From Chloroflexi bacterium HGW-Chloroflexi-2 (lineage in GTDB: Bacteria; Chloroflexota; Anaerolineae; Anaerolineales; Anaerolineaceae): a stretch of 64,000 nt of DNA. Positions within the stretch are counted from its first letter, which is position 1, and every line of letters starts with the position of its first letter. A model generated the notes under the pieces. It had not been told where the DNA came from. It saw only the letters and a program-made list of their open reading frames with translations, and made no database searches. Positions 1-9,297 of this stretch are shown here, piece by piece. The DNA is taken from NCBI GenBank assembly GCA_002840735.1, contig PHBY01000013.1:1-64000 (forward strand), in the 5' to 3' direction. The translations under genes were made by a program, and so were the position numbers.

Positions 1-14
1 TACCCTTTTCAACC

Positions 15-131
15 TATCCATGGATTCAAATCCATGGATATTCATTTTCAAACCGAATGAATTCGGTTAATCCTCCTAACCATTTTCAAATGGTTTTTTG
101 TTTTTCTATCCTATGAATTGATTCATAGGAT
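15..131. repeat. Cluster of four different short-loop palindromes
   Basis: Four perfect inverted repeats follow one another, each with a 2-base loop: 15-40 (12-base arms, TATCCATGGATT), 51-68 (8-base arms, AACCGAAT), 78-95 (8-base arms, AACCATTT) and 108-131 (11-base arms, ATCCTATGAAT). The third is followed by TTTTTT and could act as a rightward terminator. The arms differ in sequence, so this is not one repeated unit. The cluster may continue left of the window. Function unknown. Confidence 0.75.
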
Positions 132-134
132 TCC

Positions 135-225
135 TTCATTGGATACCTTCATAGGATACCTCCATTGGATACCTTCATTGGATACCTTCATTGGATACCT
201 TCATTGGATACCTTCATAGGTTACC
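135..225. repeat. 13-bp tandem repeat, seven copies
   Basis: Seven head-to-tail copies of a 13-base unit, consensus TTCATTGGATACC, fill exactly 91 bases. The second and last copies carry ATAGG instead of ATTGG and the third begins TCC. The array starts just after the fourth palindrome, whose right arm (ATTCATAGGAT) resembles the unit, so it may have grown from that arm. Bases 226-449 downstream show no gene I can support. Confidence 0.85.
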
Positions 226-449
226 ATCCAAAGTCATCTTCTTCCTTTCACTCCCTCTCTTCACATCATCACAACCAATCCCAGAAATCGGGGTTATAAC
301 TTACATCCTATTAAATTTGGCGGTAGACACCAATCATAAATCCTTACTGGTAGGTGTTATCGCTTGTCACGACGAATGTATCCATTCCCACTTCCTTCTT
401 AATAGTCAGCAATAGGCAGAAGTGGATAATGCTATGATTAGAGGTAAAT

Positions 450-1912
450 GTGGATTTTTTGAAGAATATTAAGCTTATTCAAGGTGGAATGGGGGTTTAT
501 GTTTCAAACTGGCGGTTGGCGAAAGCCGTTGCGATGGAGAAGCCGGGGATTACCGCTGGCACTGTCTCTGGCACAGGGCTGGATTGGGTGTTTGTTCGCC
601 TTCTGCAATTGGGTGATCCGGGTGGGCATGTGCGCCGGGCGTTCAAAGCCTTTGATGATAAGTTCCTTACAGGCATTGGAAAAAAGATCCTGGATCGGTA
701 TTTTATTGATGGTGGGAAAGCACCAGCCAGTCATTTTAAAAATCCTCCGCAGCAACTTGTACGCGCTTTGGATGGCAGTGATGTGATCCCAATGTCTTCC
801 CGACCGGAGGAACCAGTCCCACTTGTACTGGACAAAGACAACATTGAACTTCTGATTGCCACAGGTTTTGCTGAAGTCTGGTTGGCAAAAGAAGGTCATC
901 GAGGCAATATTTTTATTAACTTCTTAAAAAAAGTGGAATTGCCTCTGGTCTACACCATGTACGGAGCAATGCTGGCCAATGTGGATGGGGTCATCATCGG
1001 CGCCGGAAACCCGGATGGTTTAGCAGCGATCTGTTCCCAATTGGTTAATCATGAATTGGTTAGAATTGATATTCAGGTACACACAAACCTCTTCATCGAC
1101 CAGCCATTTTGGCCATTGCTTCTCTACAAGGACTGGTACAAATTTTAGCTGAAAGCTTAAGCGAGCCTCCCGATGGCTTTATTATTGAACATCATACAGC
1201 CGGTGGGCATAATGCCGGACCCCAGGGACCTATGAAGTTGGATGAACTGGGTCAGCCGATTTACAGCGAATTAGACGAACCGGATCTGCAGGCGATCCGG
1301 GGAATTGGTATACCCTTCTGGTTAGCCGGTGGTTATGGAAACCACGAAAAAATTCAGTTGGCGCTGAGCCATGGGGCTACCGGAGTTCAGGTAGGGTCTG
1401 TTTTTGCCCTGGCGGAGGAATCCGGCATGAAACCGGCTTATCGCACAGCCATCCTGAATGAGATTAAAAAAGGCACAGATGATGATGCATTGGTTCGGAC
1501 TACCCTTTTCTCGCCCACAGGTTTCCCGTTCAAAGTTGCTCAATTGGATGGCACATTAGCTGATGATACGGTTTATCAAACCAGAACCAGGTTATGCGAT
1601 ATTGGACTGTTACAACAACGCGGTTTGAGCAAGCCAGATGAAAATGGGAAACGCAGGTTGTTCCATCGTTGCTCGGCTGCGCCGGTTGAGAGTTTCGTGA
1701 AAAAACGCGGTTTACCGCACAACACAGAATCCCGCCGTTGTCTCTGTAATGGTTTGATGTCCACGGTGGGATTAGGACAGATTAAAAATCAGGTGGAAGA
1801 ACCAGCGATTGTTACACTTGGAAATCACCTGGATAGTATCCGGCGACTCTCGCACCAAGGACAACATCCATATTGGGTTAGTGATGTTGTGCAGGATTTG
1901 TTAGGGGATTGA
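450..1912 (+). pseudogene. Nitronate monooxygenase-like flavoprotein, frameshifted
   Basis: Two overlapping reading frames (450 to 1148 and about 1090 to 1912) together make one protein of about 480 residues. The first half starts with a GTG behind AGAGG and has IQGGMGV near residue 10, the FMN-site signature of nitronate monooxygenase/2-nitropropane dioxygenase-like TIM barrels. The second half continues in another frame with RPAILAI, then TAGGHN and GIPFWLAGGYG, which the family has in this order. One base is gained or lost between about 1085 and 1103. The protein would oxidise a small nitro or related substrate with FMN; the true substrate is unknown. It could be a real pseudogene or a sequencing error. 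The downstream glycosyltransferase begins 31 bases later. Confidence 0.8.
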
Positions 1913-1943
1913 GGAAAAATCTCATCTATAATTAACCCATCCC

Positions 1944-3476
1944 ATGAAAAAACTCGCTCGCCTGCTGCCCCTGTTTTTCTTCCTGCTGGCATTCAGCGCA
2001 CGCATGCTTCCCGGCCCGCGCACGATCGATGATTCATACATCACATTCCGTTATGCCCGCAACATTTTAGCAGGCGCAGGATTTGTCTACAATCCCGGCG
2101 AGGCAGTATTAGGCACCACCACCCCACTTTACACCCTGGTTATGGTGGTGATGGGAGCGGTTAGCGGCGGTACACATGCGCCTTTCCCGGAATTGGCCTT
2201 GCTGGTCAATGCACTGGCAGATGGACTGACCGCTGTTCTGCTTTACCTGTTGGGCAAACACTTTAAGCAAACCCTGGCTGGAATCGGTGCTGCCCTGGCC
2301 TGGAGTGTCGCGTCTCACAGTGTCACCTTCGCCATTGGTGGCCTCGAAACCAGCCTGGTGGTGCTGCTACTGGTTGGAACGTCCTATTACTACCTGACCA
2401 ATCGTGTCACCCTGGCAGCTTTTCTGGGTAGTCTGGCTTTGCTCACCCGACCGGATACAATTTTGCTGGTGGGATTAATCGCGCTGGATCATTTCATCCG
2501 GGTATTGAAGAAACAGCAAAAACTGTACTGGTATGACGTGGTCGCTCTCTTACTGCTTCCTTTAATATGGTATGGTTTTGCCACCTGGCAATTCGGATCC
2601 CCCATCCCGCATTCCGTTCAGGCTAAATTGGGAGCTTATCGACTATCCCCGGAGGAAGGACTGATCCGACTGCTGCAACATTACAGCACACCCTTCATGG
2701 CAGACAGGTGGTTTGGGGCTGCTTTTGCGGTGGGATCAGGTCTGCTTATGTATCCATTCCTTTATCTGGTTGGTGCGCGATCATTTTTCAAGCAAGATTC
2801 CCGCAGCCTGGTGATCATGCTCTACCCCTGGTTATATTTGCTGGTATTCGCGATTGCCAACCCACTGATTTTTCGCTGGTATTTAACTCCTCCATTACCA
2901 TTTCTTTTTATCGGAATTCTGGCCGGTGTACAGGTATTCTTTACATCTATCTTTGAATTTCCAAAATTTCACTTACCAAGATTTATTCGGATGACTCTCC
3001 TGGTTCTATTGGTAGCAATCCTTCCTTTTGTGAGCCTGTTATGGAACTGGACATTGCACCCAGATCACGGGCCAGATCGTCCTGCACCCGGGATGGCGTG
3101 GTTCGAACTGGAACTCCTCTATCAAAAAGCTGCACAAATCGTACAACCATTCCTGACAGCGGATACCACACTGGCTGCCGGGGATGTAGGTGTGCTTGGA
3201 TATTTCACCCAGGCGAGAATTCTGGATACGGTGGGTCTCAACTCTCCTGAAGCCCTGTCCTATTATCCTCTGGATGAAAAGTACTATGTCACCAATTATG
3301 CCGTTTCGCCAGACCTGATCATCGATCAGCAGCCTGAACTGGTAGTTCTGATGGAAGTGTACGGCAGACTGGGATTATTCCAGGATCCGCGTTTTATCGA
3401 ACAATATGACCTGTTAGCACTCATCCCCAGCGATATTTATGGTAGCGAGGGTATGCTGATTTTCATCCGCAAGTAA
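1944..3476 (+). CDS. GT-C type membrane glycosyltransferase-like protein
   Basis: A 510-residue protein with about ten hydrophobic segments. Near the N-terminus, after the first membrane segment, it has DDSYITFRYARN and then GEAVLGTTTPLYTL. The paired acidic residues in the first external loop are the usual catalytic/metal site of GT-C enzymes such as PMT and ArnT, which use lipid-linked sugars outside the membrane. A hydrophilic C-terminal part (about residues 385-510) follows the last membrane segment. The acceptor and sugar cannot be told from sequence. The start is the ATG whose product begins with a positively charged membrane anchor (KKLARLLPLFFFLL). It points toward the next gene, ending 7 bases from its stop. 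Confidence 0.75.
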   Translation: MKKLARLLPLFFFLLAFSARMLPGPRTIDDSYITFRYARNILAGAGFVYNPGEAVLGTTTPLYTLVMVVMGAVSGGTHAPFPELALLVNALADGLTAVLLYLLGKHFKQTLAGIGAALAWSVASHSVTFAIGGLETSLVVLLLVGTSYYYLTNRVTLAAFLGSLALLTRPDTILLVGLIALDHFIRVLKKQQKLYWYDVVALLLLPLIWYGFATWQFGSPIPHSVQAKLGAYRLSPEEGLIRLLQHYSTPFMADRWFGAAFAVGSGLLMYPFLYLVGARSFFKQDSRSLVIMLYPWLYLLVFAIANPLIFRWYLTPPLPFLFIGILAGVQVFFTSIFEFPKFHLPRFIRMTLLVLLVAILPFVSLLWNWTLHPDHGPDRPAPGMAWFELELLYQKAAQIVQPFLTADTTLAAGDVGVLGYFTQARILDTVGLNSPEALSYYPLDEKYYVTNYAVSPDLIIDQQPELVVLMEVYGRLGLFQDPRFIEQYDLLALIPSDIYGSEGMLIFIRK

Positions 3477-3482
3477 CACGGA

Positions 3483-3704
3483 TTATTCAAATAACATTGA
3501 AAGAATGATGATGATGGTGGTGGAAATGGAAGCCAGGAAAATGGGGATCAACACCCAGAAGACCACCACCTGCAAAGGATCCTCTTCATTCTGTTTGCTC
3601 CAATGTTTTTTGCGATGATCAATGAACTGCAGCTCCTGAAAATAGGTCTCTGCATATGGATCTGGTTGGTTATCATTCTGTTTCTTTTTCCCAATGTCGA
3701 ACAA
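3483..3704 (-). CDS. Small membrane protein, unknown function
   Basis: A 73-residue protein with a charged N-terminal half (many Lys, Gln, Asp) and a single hydrophobic segment at about residues 47-70, so a tail-anchored topology is likely. The TTG start at 3704 is chosen because AAAGGA lies five bases upstream. It is convergent with the glycosyltransferase. I do not recognise a family. Confidence 0.5.
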   Translation of the reverse strand: MFDIGKKKQNDNQPDPYAETYFQELQFIDHRKKHWSKQNEEDPLQVVVFWVLIPIFLASISTTIIIILSMLFE

Positions 3705-3781
3705 GGTGAATCCTTTGTGATTGATATCTCCTATTTATTGTAGCGCATGTTTTTTAAAATAGAAATATGGGGTGGCATTTC

Positions 3782-5464
3782 TTACTTCCCATTAATTTCC
3801 TTCAAATAGCGTTCCCGGTTGGCATACCTTGAATTCTTCCCACTGGATGTTTTCACCATCCAGCCTGGATTTACCAGATAGACATGCCGTAATGCAATCG
3901 CTGAGCCGCGTGTCACCACGGCACGGATCTGATCACTGATGCGCTGGCGTTCTGCTTCATCCTGGGTATCAACTTCCGCCACCAGGATCACATCTTCGGT
4001 GCCTTTTTCCTCATCGAAGATACCAAACACGCTGACCCGGCCGGGATGGACGCCATCCACTTCCATGGCCAGTTGTTCAATGTCCATGGGATAGACATTC
4101 TTGCCACCCACGATGATCAAATCTTTTTTTCTGCCGGTGATGAATAACTCCTCCCCGACCTTGTAGCCATAATCGCCGGTCAGGAAATATCCATCCGGCA
4201 ATAACGTCTCTTTGGTCGCATCCGGGCGATGGTAATACTCATTCAACATGCAGTTGGATTGAACAGCCACCTCCCCCACCCGCCGGTCTTTAAGCGCATT
4301 GCCATTCAGATCAACAATTTTCACGCTCACATTGGGTACCGGCTTTCCACACGAAACCATTCTCACTGAAGCGTTGCTATTCGAGGCAGGTAAGGCAAAT
4401 TTCCGGGTTTGCAGGATTTCGCGGTTAATATCTTCAATGTATAAAGGTTCGCCAATTCTGGTTTGGGTGACTGCAAAGACATTCTCTGCCATGGCATAGC
4501 TGACGGCCAGCGCGTTTTCCGAGAAACCGTATGGACTGAATTTTTCCACGAAGATCTGATGCCCATCATCCCGCACCGGCTCCGAACAATTAATCACCGC
4601 CCGCCAGCTGGAAAGATCAACCCCTTTCATATGACGTTCACGGATTTTCTGAGCGCAGAAATAATAGGCAAAGTTTGGCAACCACACCAATGTGCCTTTG
4701 TATTGTGAAACAGCCTGAAAAAGTCGTTGCGGTGCCTTAACCCAATCAAATGGTGAGAGCAAAACCAGGTGAATCCCGGTCAGGATCGGCATGATGAACC
4801 CGGCAATCAGTCCCATGTCATGGTAAAGTGGCAACCAGGAGACCACCACATCCTGCGGGGAAAGTTCCAATGCAACTCCCAAGTTCTCGAGCTGATGAAA
4901 GACAGCCTGATGCGATAAAGCCACACCTTTTTGCAGTCCGGTGGTGCCGGATGAATGCTGCAAAAGGACAATGTCCTCAGGATCGCGCTGCAACCCTGCG
5001 AATTGGGTGAAATCCGGTACACCTGATGCTTCAATGCTGTCACTCAGGATCAAAGTGCGTACCGAATCGCCTGGTTTGAGTGCCGGGCGAACTTCTGTTT
5101 CAAAGTCGGGATAGGTGACAATGGCGGCCGGCTGGGTGACAGAAATGAGCGCTTCCAGATCATGGCGGTATCGTTCGGGTAGTAGCTTTTCGGTCAGATA
5201 AGGCATGATCGCAGGAATGGCTCCATGAAATACCGCTCCCCAAAAGGCGAACACCAGATCCACGCCATGCTGCAGGATCAGAATCACAACCTCGCCAGGT
5301 TGAATACCCTGTTGCGCTAAGGTTTGGGCATACCCGTTAGCGCCTTCCAGCAAATCTTTATAGGTGATGGGACGATCGGGAAATCCAGCCTGTTGTAAGG
5401 TGATGATCACCTGGTCTGGTTTGGACTGATAAGCGGATTGAAGCACTTCGGAAAAAGTTGCCAA
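3782..5464 (-). CDS. Acyl-AMP ligase / AMP-dependent synthetase
   Basis: A 560-residue adenylate-forming enzyme. The P-loop-like core SSGTTGLQKGV lies near residue 175, followed by WLPLYHDMGLI and, in the C-terminal part, LTGDYGYK and GRKKDLIIVGGKN, all standard motifs of the ANL superfamily. The WLPLYHDMGLI stretch is most like fatty-acyl-AMP ligases (FadD32 type), which load acyl-adenylates onto carrier proteins instead of CoA. The acyl carrier protein gene ends 8 bases upstream, which fits such a loading pair. A TTG start is used, with AGGAG six bases before it. No polyketide synthase is nearby, so the final acceptor of the acyl group is unknown. An ordinary acyl-CoA ligase cannot be excluded. 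Confidence 0.85.
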   Translation of the reverse strand: MATFSEVLQSAYQSKPDQVIITLQQAGFPDRPITYKDLLEGANGYAQTLAQQGIQPGEVVILILQHGVDLVFAFWGAVFHGAIPAIMPYLTEKLLPERYRHDLEALISVTQPAAIVTYPDFETEVRPALKPGDSVRTLILSDSIEASGVPDFTQFAGLQRDPEDIVLLQHSSGTTGLQKGVALSHQAVFHQLENLGVALELSPQDVVVSWLPLYHDMGLIAGFIMPILTGIHLVLLSPFDWVKAPQRLFQAVSQYKGTLVWLPNFAYYFCAQKIRERHMKGVDLSSWRAVINCSEPVRDDGHQIFVEKFSPYGFSENALAVSYAMAENVFAVTQTRIGEPLYIEDINREILQTRKFALPASNSNASVRMVSCGKPVPNVSVKIVDLNGNALKDRRVGEVAVQSNCMLNEYYHRPDATKETLLPDGYFLTGDYGYKVGEELFITGRKKDLIIVGGKNVYPMDIEQLAMEVDGVHPGRVSVFGIFDEEKGTEDVILVAEVDTQDEAERQRISDQIRAVVTRGSAIALRHVYLVNPGWMVKTSSGKNSRYANRERYLKEINGK

Positions 5465-5472
5465 TTTTTCTC

Positions 5473-5718
5473 CTACTGTTTCGACTGGATCAATGCAGCC
5501 AGTTGCTCGAGGGTGTCAAAGCTATCCGGGTTCAATTCGGTGTCATCCACCACCACACCAAATTCGTCTTCGACCAACAATGCAAGATCAACCAGGCTGA
5601 AGGAATCGATCAGACCGCTGGAAATTAAAGCTTCATCCGCTTGGATGGTGCGATTGGGTTCTTTCAGGATAATTTGAGCAATTTTCTGTGCAAGTATAGT
5701 GATCATTGCCTGTGACAT
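5473..5718 (-). CDS. Acyl carrier protein
   Basis: An 81-residue, acidic, helical protein with the motif GLIDSFSLVDL. Ser39 in the D-S-F context is the expected 4'-phosphopantetheine attachment site. It is the first gene of a two-gene leftward unit with the acyl-AMP ligase, 8 bases apart, so it is probably the acceptor of the activated acyl group. Its start has AGGAGG-like sequence just upstream (CTCCAGGAG on the opposite strand). It is distinct from a housekeeping AcpP because the usual DSLD motif is replaced by DSFS. Confidence 0.85.
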   Translation of the reverse strand: MSQAMITILAQKIAQIILKEPNRTIQADEALISSGLIDSFSLVDLALLVEDEFGVVVDDTELNPDSFDTLEQLAALIQSKQ

Positions 5719-5793
5719 GTAACCTCCAGGAGATTAGGATGTGATGATTTTATCAGATTATTGGGATACGTTTCAATTAATCATCGAGGCCGT

Positions 5794-5823
5794 TTGACAG
5801 ATAAACCTAAGTTAAGCGATAAT
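5794..5823 (+). promoter_or_regulatory. Candidate sigma70-type promoter of the BTAD regulator
   Basis: TTGACA at 5794-5799 and GATAAT at 5818-5823 with an 18-base spacer, 40 bases before the regulator's start codon. Match to consensus is good, but no experiment supports it. Confidence 0.4.
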
Positions 5824-5862
5824 TTATAAGCTCCGACTTTCATCAAACAAGAACTAAAAACC

Positions 5863-8800
5863 ATGGTTTCTTTGCAAATATATTTACTCGGTAATTTTCA
5901 AATCTTATTTAATCATCACAAAATCCTTAGTGATCTTTGGCAGAGTCGACAGCTACGAACGATCCTAAAAATTTTAATAATTCAACGCGGTAAACCAGTC
6001 CCTGCCAGTCAGATCATCGAGAAAATTTGGCCTGATAAAGATCCTGAGCAGTCCGCTCAGCATCTTTATGTTCGCATCAGTCAGATCAGAAAGCTTTTGA
6101 AAAATTTCGGTTTTCAGGATTGCATTCAAACAGTTGCTGGTGGTTATATTTTTCAATGTGAACCTTTTCTAGAAGAGAATGAAGAGCATTCCATCTGGAT
6201 TGATGTTGTCGAGTTTGAACGAATGGCAGACCAGGGACGTGAACAGCTGGAAAAAAAGGAGTTTAATCAGTCAATCACACGCTTTAAAAAGGCTCTCAAT
6301 CTTTATAGAGCCGATTTTCTGATCGAAGATTTGTATGAAGATTGGTCAATCACAGAACGCGAACGCTTACGTGATCGGCACTTGATGGTGCTGACAGAGA
6401 TGGCAGAAGCCTATGCCCAAACAGGCCGTTATCGGCATGCCATTGACGTCAGTCAAAAGGTATTATCAGTCGACCCTTGTCGAGAATCGACTTTTGTTCA
6501 ACTGATGCTCTACTATTACCACCTGGGAGAGCGCTCTAAATCTCTGGATGTTTTTGAAAGATGTAAAACAGTATTATCTGAAGAAATGGATGTAAATCCA
6601 GATACCTACACCGAAGAACTGGCTCAAAAAATCCGCGCAGGTGATTTAGGCGAGAATAATGGGAATGGAAAGTATCCCCCATCCGTGTATACCGGAAGGT
6701 TATTTGAAGTCCCTTATTCATTAAGTGAAACACCTTTCATTGGCAGGAAATTGGAGTATTCCTGGTTGGTTCAACAATTGCAAAATCCCTACCCAACCAT
6801 TGTTTGGGTCAAAGGCGAATCTGGTGTTGGAAAAACTCGTCTGCTGGAAGAATTTATCCATCAAATTGATGAAAGGAAAATAAAGGTCGTAAAAATCTAT
6901 GCTCGTACGATTGAAAATAGCCCGTATGCGATCTGGATAGCTCTCCTGAAAAAGTATTCACATGCCCTCGACTCACTTAGTTTACCGCCCGAAACCCGCA
7001 CAATCATCGATGCTTTACTCACAGGAGACAGTAAAGAATCGAGTTTATTTACCAATCCTGCAATTAATTCCACCAACCAGCAGTTCCAAAATACGATTGA
7101 GACTGTCTTTCAACTAATGCTTCCTCATGGATCAATCATCTGGATTGATGATATTCATTTAGCAGATCCTGCGTCTTTATCATTATTGAAGATTTTGGAG
7201 AAAAATTTTTTTATCCTGATCTCAAGTATGAGCGAGGAAGAACATGAATCCCCTCACTTTGAAGATTTCCTGATCAACCAATCTAAATCAATAACTACAT
7301 TAACATTACAGCGCTGGCAAATCTCACAAGTAGCGAGCTTTATTGAAAATCTCAGCGGCAATGCCATGCCAACATTAAGTGAGAGTTTGTTTTCCATTAC
7401 CGGCGGTAATCCTTTATTTTTAATTAACACCTTACAACACTTATTCGAAGAAGGTATTCTCTATGTTAACCCTCAAGGAGATTGGCAACAAACCCAGCCG
7501 ATCCTTCTTCAAAATGTACAAACACTCAAAAATTTAATCCCTATCCGATTGAACAAGAACACAAAAGACGAACAAAGATTATTGGATGTGATCGCGGTAG
7601 CCGGTGGGGAATGCGATTATGAGATTTTGCAGGATGTGCTCGAAATTCAGGAATCGAGACTTATTGATTTGACCGATCGCCTGATTCAACGTGGTCTTCT
7701 GATTGAGCCAAGGAAAATTGGTGAAGCCGAATTAACATTTTCACACTTTATCTATAAAGATGTTATCTATCAGTCTTTGCCAAAACCACGCTTAAAACGT
7801 TTCCACAAACGTATTGGCGATGCGATGGTGCAGGGCGGACGTAGTAGCGGACAATATGCCGAGATCTTGGCTAATCATTTTGCATCAGGTGGCGACTATG
7901 GAAAAGCAGCCCGATATTCTTTAGCTGCTGGGGAATATTTACGGAATTTGTATGCACCTCAACAAGCCATTCCCTATTACGAAAATGCCATTCAATGGTT
8001 CTCAGAGGAAAACAATCCTGACACAATCGCACAATCCCGGTTTGGCTTAGCTGAAGCGCTCCGCCTGACGGGAGAAAGTACCCGCGCCATAGAGAGTTAT
8101 CAATTGGCTCTTCCATTGCTGAAAGGTGAGATCAAGCAAGCAGCCATTTACCAAATCTTTCAATTACAGGTTCTTAAGGGTAATCCGCTTTCCACCTACC
8201 AGGAGATTGCAGATAAGGCCGAACACTCAATTTCAGAAGAAGGCATATCCTGGGCATTGCCATTATTGTTCTGGTCGCATAGCTTTGTTTTCCTATTGAT
8301 GGGCGATTACAATAAAACCCGGCTCTATCATGCGAAAGGTTGGCGAATCGCACGCCAATTATATGCTTCTGGTAATATTCCACCAACATGGGTTTACAAT
8401 CGTGCCCTGACGTTAATGATGCGAGCGCATAATCAATGGGGTAATTACCAAACAAGCATCCACTTTTCCCAAAAAAATCTTGCTCTGCTACCTTCCAGCA
8501 CGCAGGATGTAAATACCAGGGCAGTTATCGATGCTTCCCTCGCTGAATCGTATTACAACCTGGGTGATTATAAGCAGGCAACAGATTATTTCCATCAATC
8601 TTACAAGCTAGCAAATAAAGCGGGTGATCTCCGGCTGCAGGGAGAAATTCTCATTGGGTTGGGATGGCTAACCTTTGAAATTGGAGATTTTACTGAGACC
8701 CAGACCAATGCTAAAAAAGTATTGAATTTGGTAGAAAGAAAACCTGATATTCTGAGACACAGTCAGGCAAAATTCTTACTTGCAAAAACTGCATTAATAC

Positions 8801-9297
8801 AAAACAAGTTGACATCCGAATATAAAGCTCTTGAAAATATTTTATTAATCGCTCGTTTTCAAGGTGCAGATCCTTATACCGCGCAGTGCTTAATCATTCT
8901 AGCAGAAATTTATTTGAATATCGGACAGCCAGAACAGGCAGAGATTTTTGCCCGGGAGGCAAAAGAAATTGCCGAAAGGTGTGGCTCAAAAAGGGTGCTC
9001 TGTACATCCCTACGCTCTCTTGGGCAAGCCAGGCTGCAGCAAGGAGATCTCCAGAATGGTCTCTTATGGATTGATAAATCTGTGTTTCTGGCGGATCAAA
9101 TTCAGGTACCTTTCGAAAAAGGCTTATCGCTACGAGCCCGTGCTGAATGTCAGGACGATCTAAAGAAGTCTCTTCAAGATGCCCAACAGGCTTTGAAAAT
9201 GTTTGAAAAGATTGGATCAGAATTTGAAGCTCTTCAAACACATACCCTCTTAACAAAACTGAATTTGAAAAACACAGGGGATCAATCCATTGCCTGA
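5863..9297 (+). CDS. BTAD-family regulator with AAA ATPase and TPR domains
   Basis: A 1144-residue protein. Residues 1-95 look like a winged helix of the OmpR/SARP type (SQIRKLLKNFG). Residues about 118-250 form a BTAD domain (ERERLRDRHLMVLTEMAEAY, then SVDPCRES). An AAA/STAND ATPase follows, with Walker A GESGVGKT at 318-325 and Walker B IIWIDDIHLAD near 427. The C-terminal 500 residues are helical TPR-like repeats. Such proteins are large transcription activators in actinobacteria and Chloroflexota. The target is unknown; the MFS gene overlaps its 3' end and is a likely target or partner. TGTAAG direct repeats spaced 11 bases at 13.2-13.3 kb have the layout this DNA-binding fold uses. Confidence 0.85.
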   Translation: MVSLQIYLLGNFQILFNHHKILSDLWQSRQLRTILKILIIQRGKPVPASQIIEKIWPDKDPEQSAQHLYVRISQIRKLLKNFGFQDCIQTVAGGYIFQCEPFLEENEEHSIWIDVVEFERMADQGREQLEKKEFNQSITRFKKALNLYRADFLIEDLYEDWSITERERLRDRHLMVLTEMAEAYAQTGRYRHAIDVSQKVLSVDPCRESTFVQLMLYYYHLGERSKSLDVFERCKTVLSEEMDVNPDTYTEELAQKIRAGDLGENNGNGKYPPSVYTGRLFEVPYSLSETPFIGRKLEYSWLVQQLQNPYPTIVWVKGESGVGKTRLLEEFIHQIDERKIKVVKIYARTIENSPYAIWIALLKKYSHALDSLSLPPETRTIIDALLTGDSKESSLFTNPAINSTNQQFQNTIETVFQLMLPHGSIIWIDDIHLADPASLSLLKILEKNFFILISSMSEEEHESPHFEDFLINQSKSITTLTLQRWQISQVASFIENLSGNAMPTLSESLFSITGGNPLFLINTLQHLFEEGILYVNPQGDWQQTQPILLQNVQTLKNLIPIRLNKNTKDEQRLLDVIAVAGGECDYEILQDVLEIQESRLIDLTDRLIQRGLLIEPRKIGEAELTFSHFIYKDVIYQSLPKPRLKRFHKRIGDAMVQGGRSSGQYAEILANHFASGGDYGKAARYSLAAGEYLRNLYAPQQAIPYYENAIQWFSEENNPDTIAQSRFGLAEALRLTGESTRAIESYQLALPLLKGEIKQAAIYQIFQLQVLKGNPLSTYQEIADKAEHSISEEGISWALPLLFWSHSFVFLLMGDYNKTRLYHAKGWRIARQLYASGNIPPTWVYNRALTLMMRAHNQWGNYQTSIHFSQKNLALLPSSTQDVNTRAVIDASLAESYYNLGDYKQATDYFHQSYKLANKAGDLRLQGEILIGLGWLTFEIGDFTETQTNAKKVLNLVERKPDILRHSQAKFLLAKTALIQNKLTSEYKALENILLIARFQGADPYTAQCLIILAEIYLNIGQPEQAEIFAREAKEIAERCGSKRVLCTSLRSLGQARLQQGDLQNGLLWIDKSVFLADQIQVPFEKGLSLRARAECQDDLKKSLQDAQQALKMFEKIGSEFEALQTHTLLTKLNLKNTGDQSIA

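Noticed and set aside
191-415. 74-codon open frame at the left end
   Set aside because: It begins inside the 13-bp tandem array, has no ribosome site and resembles no family I know.
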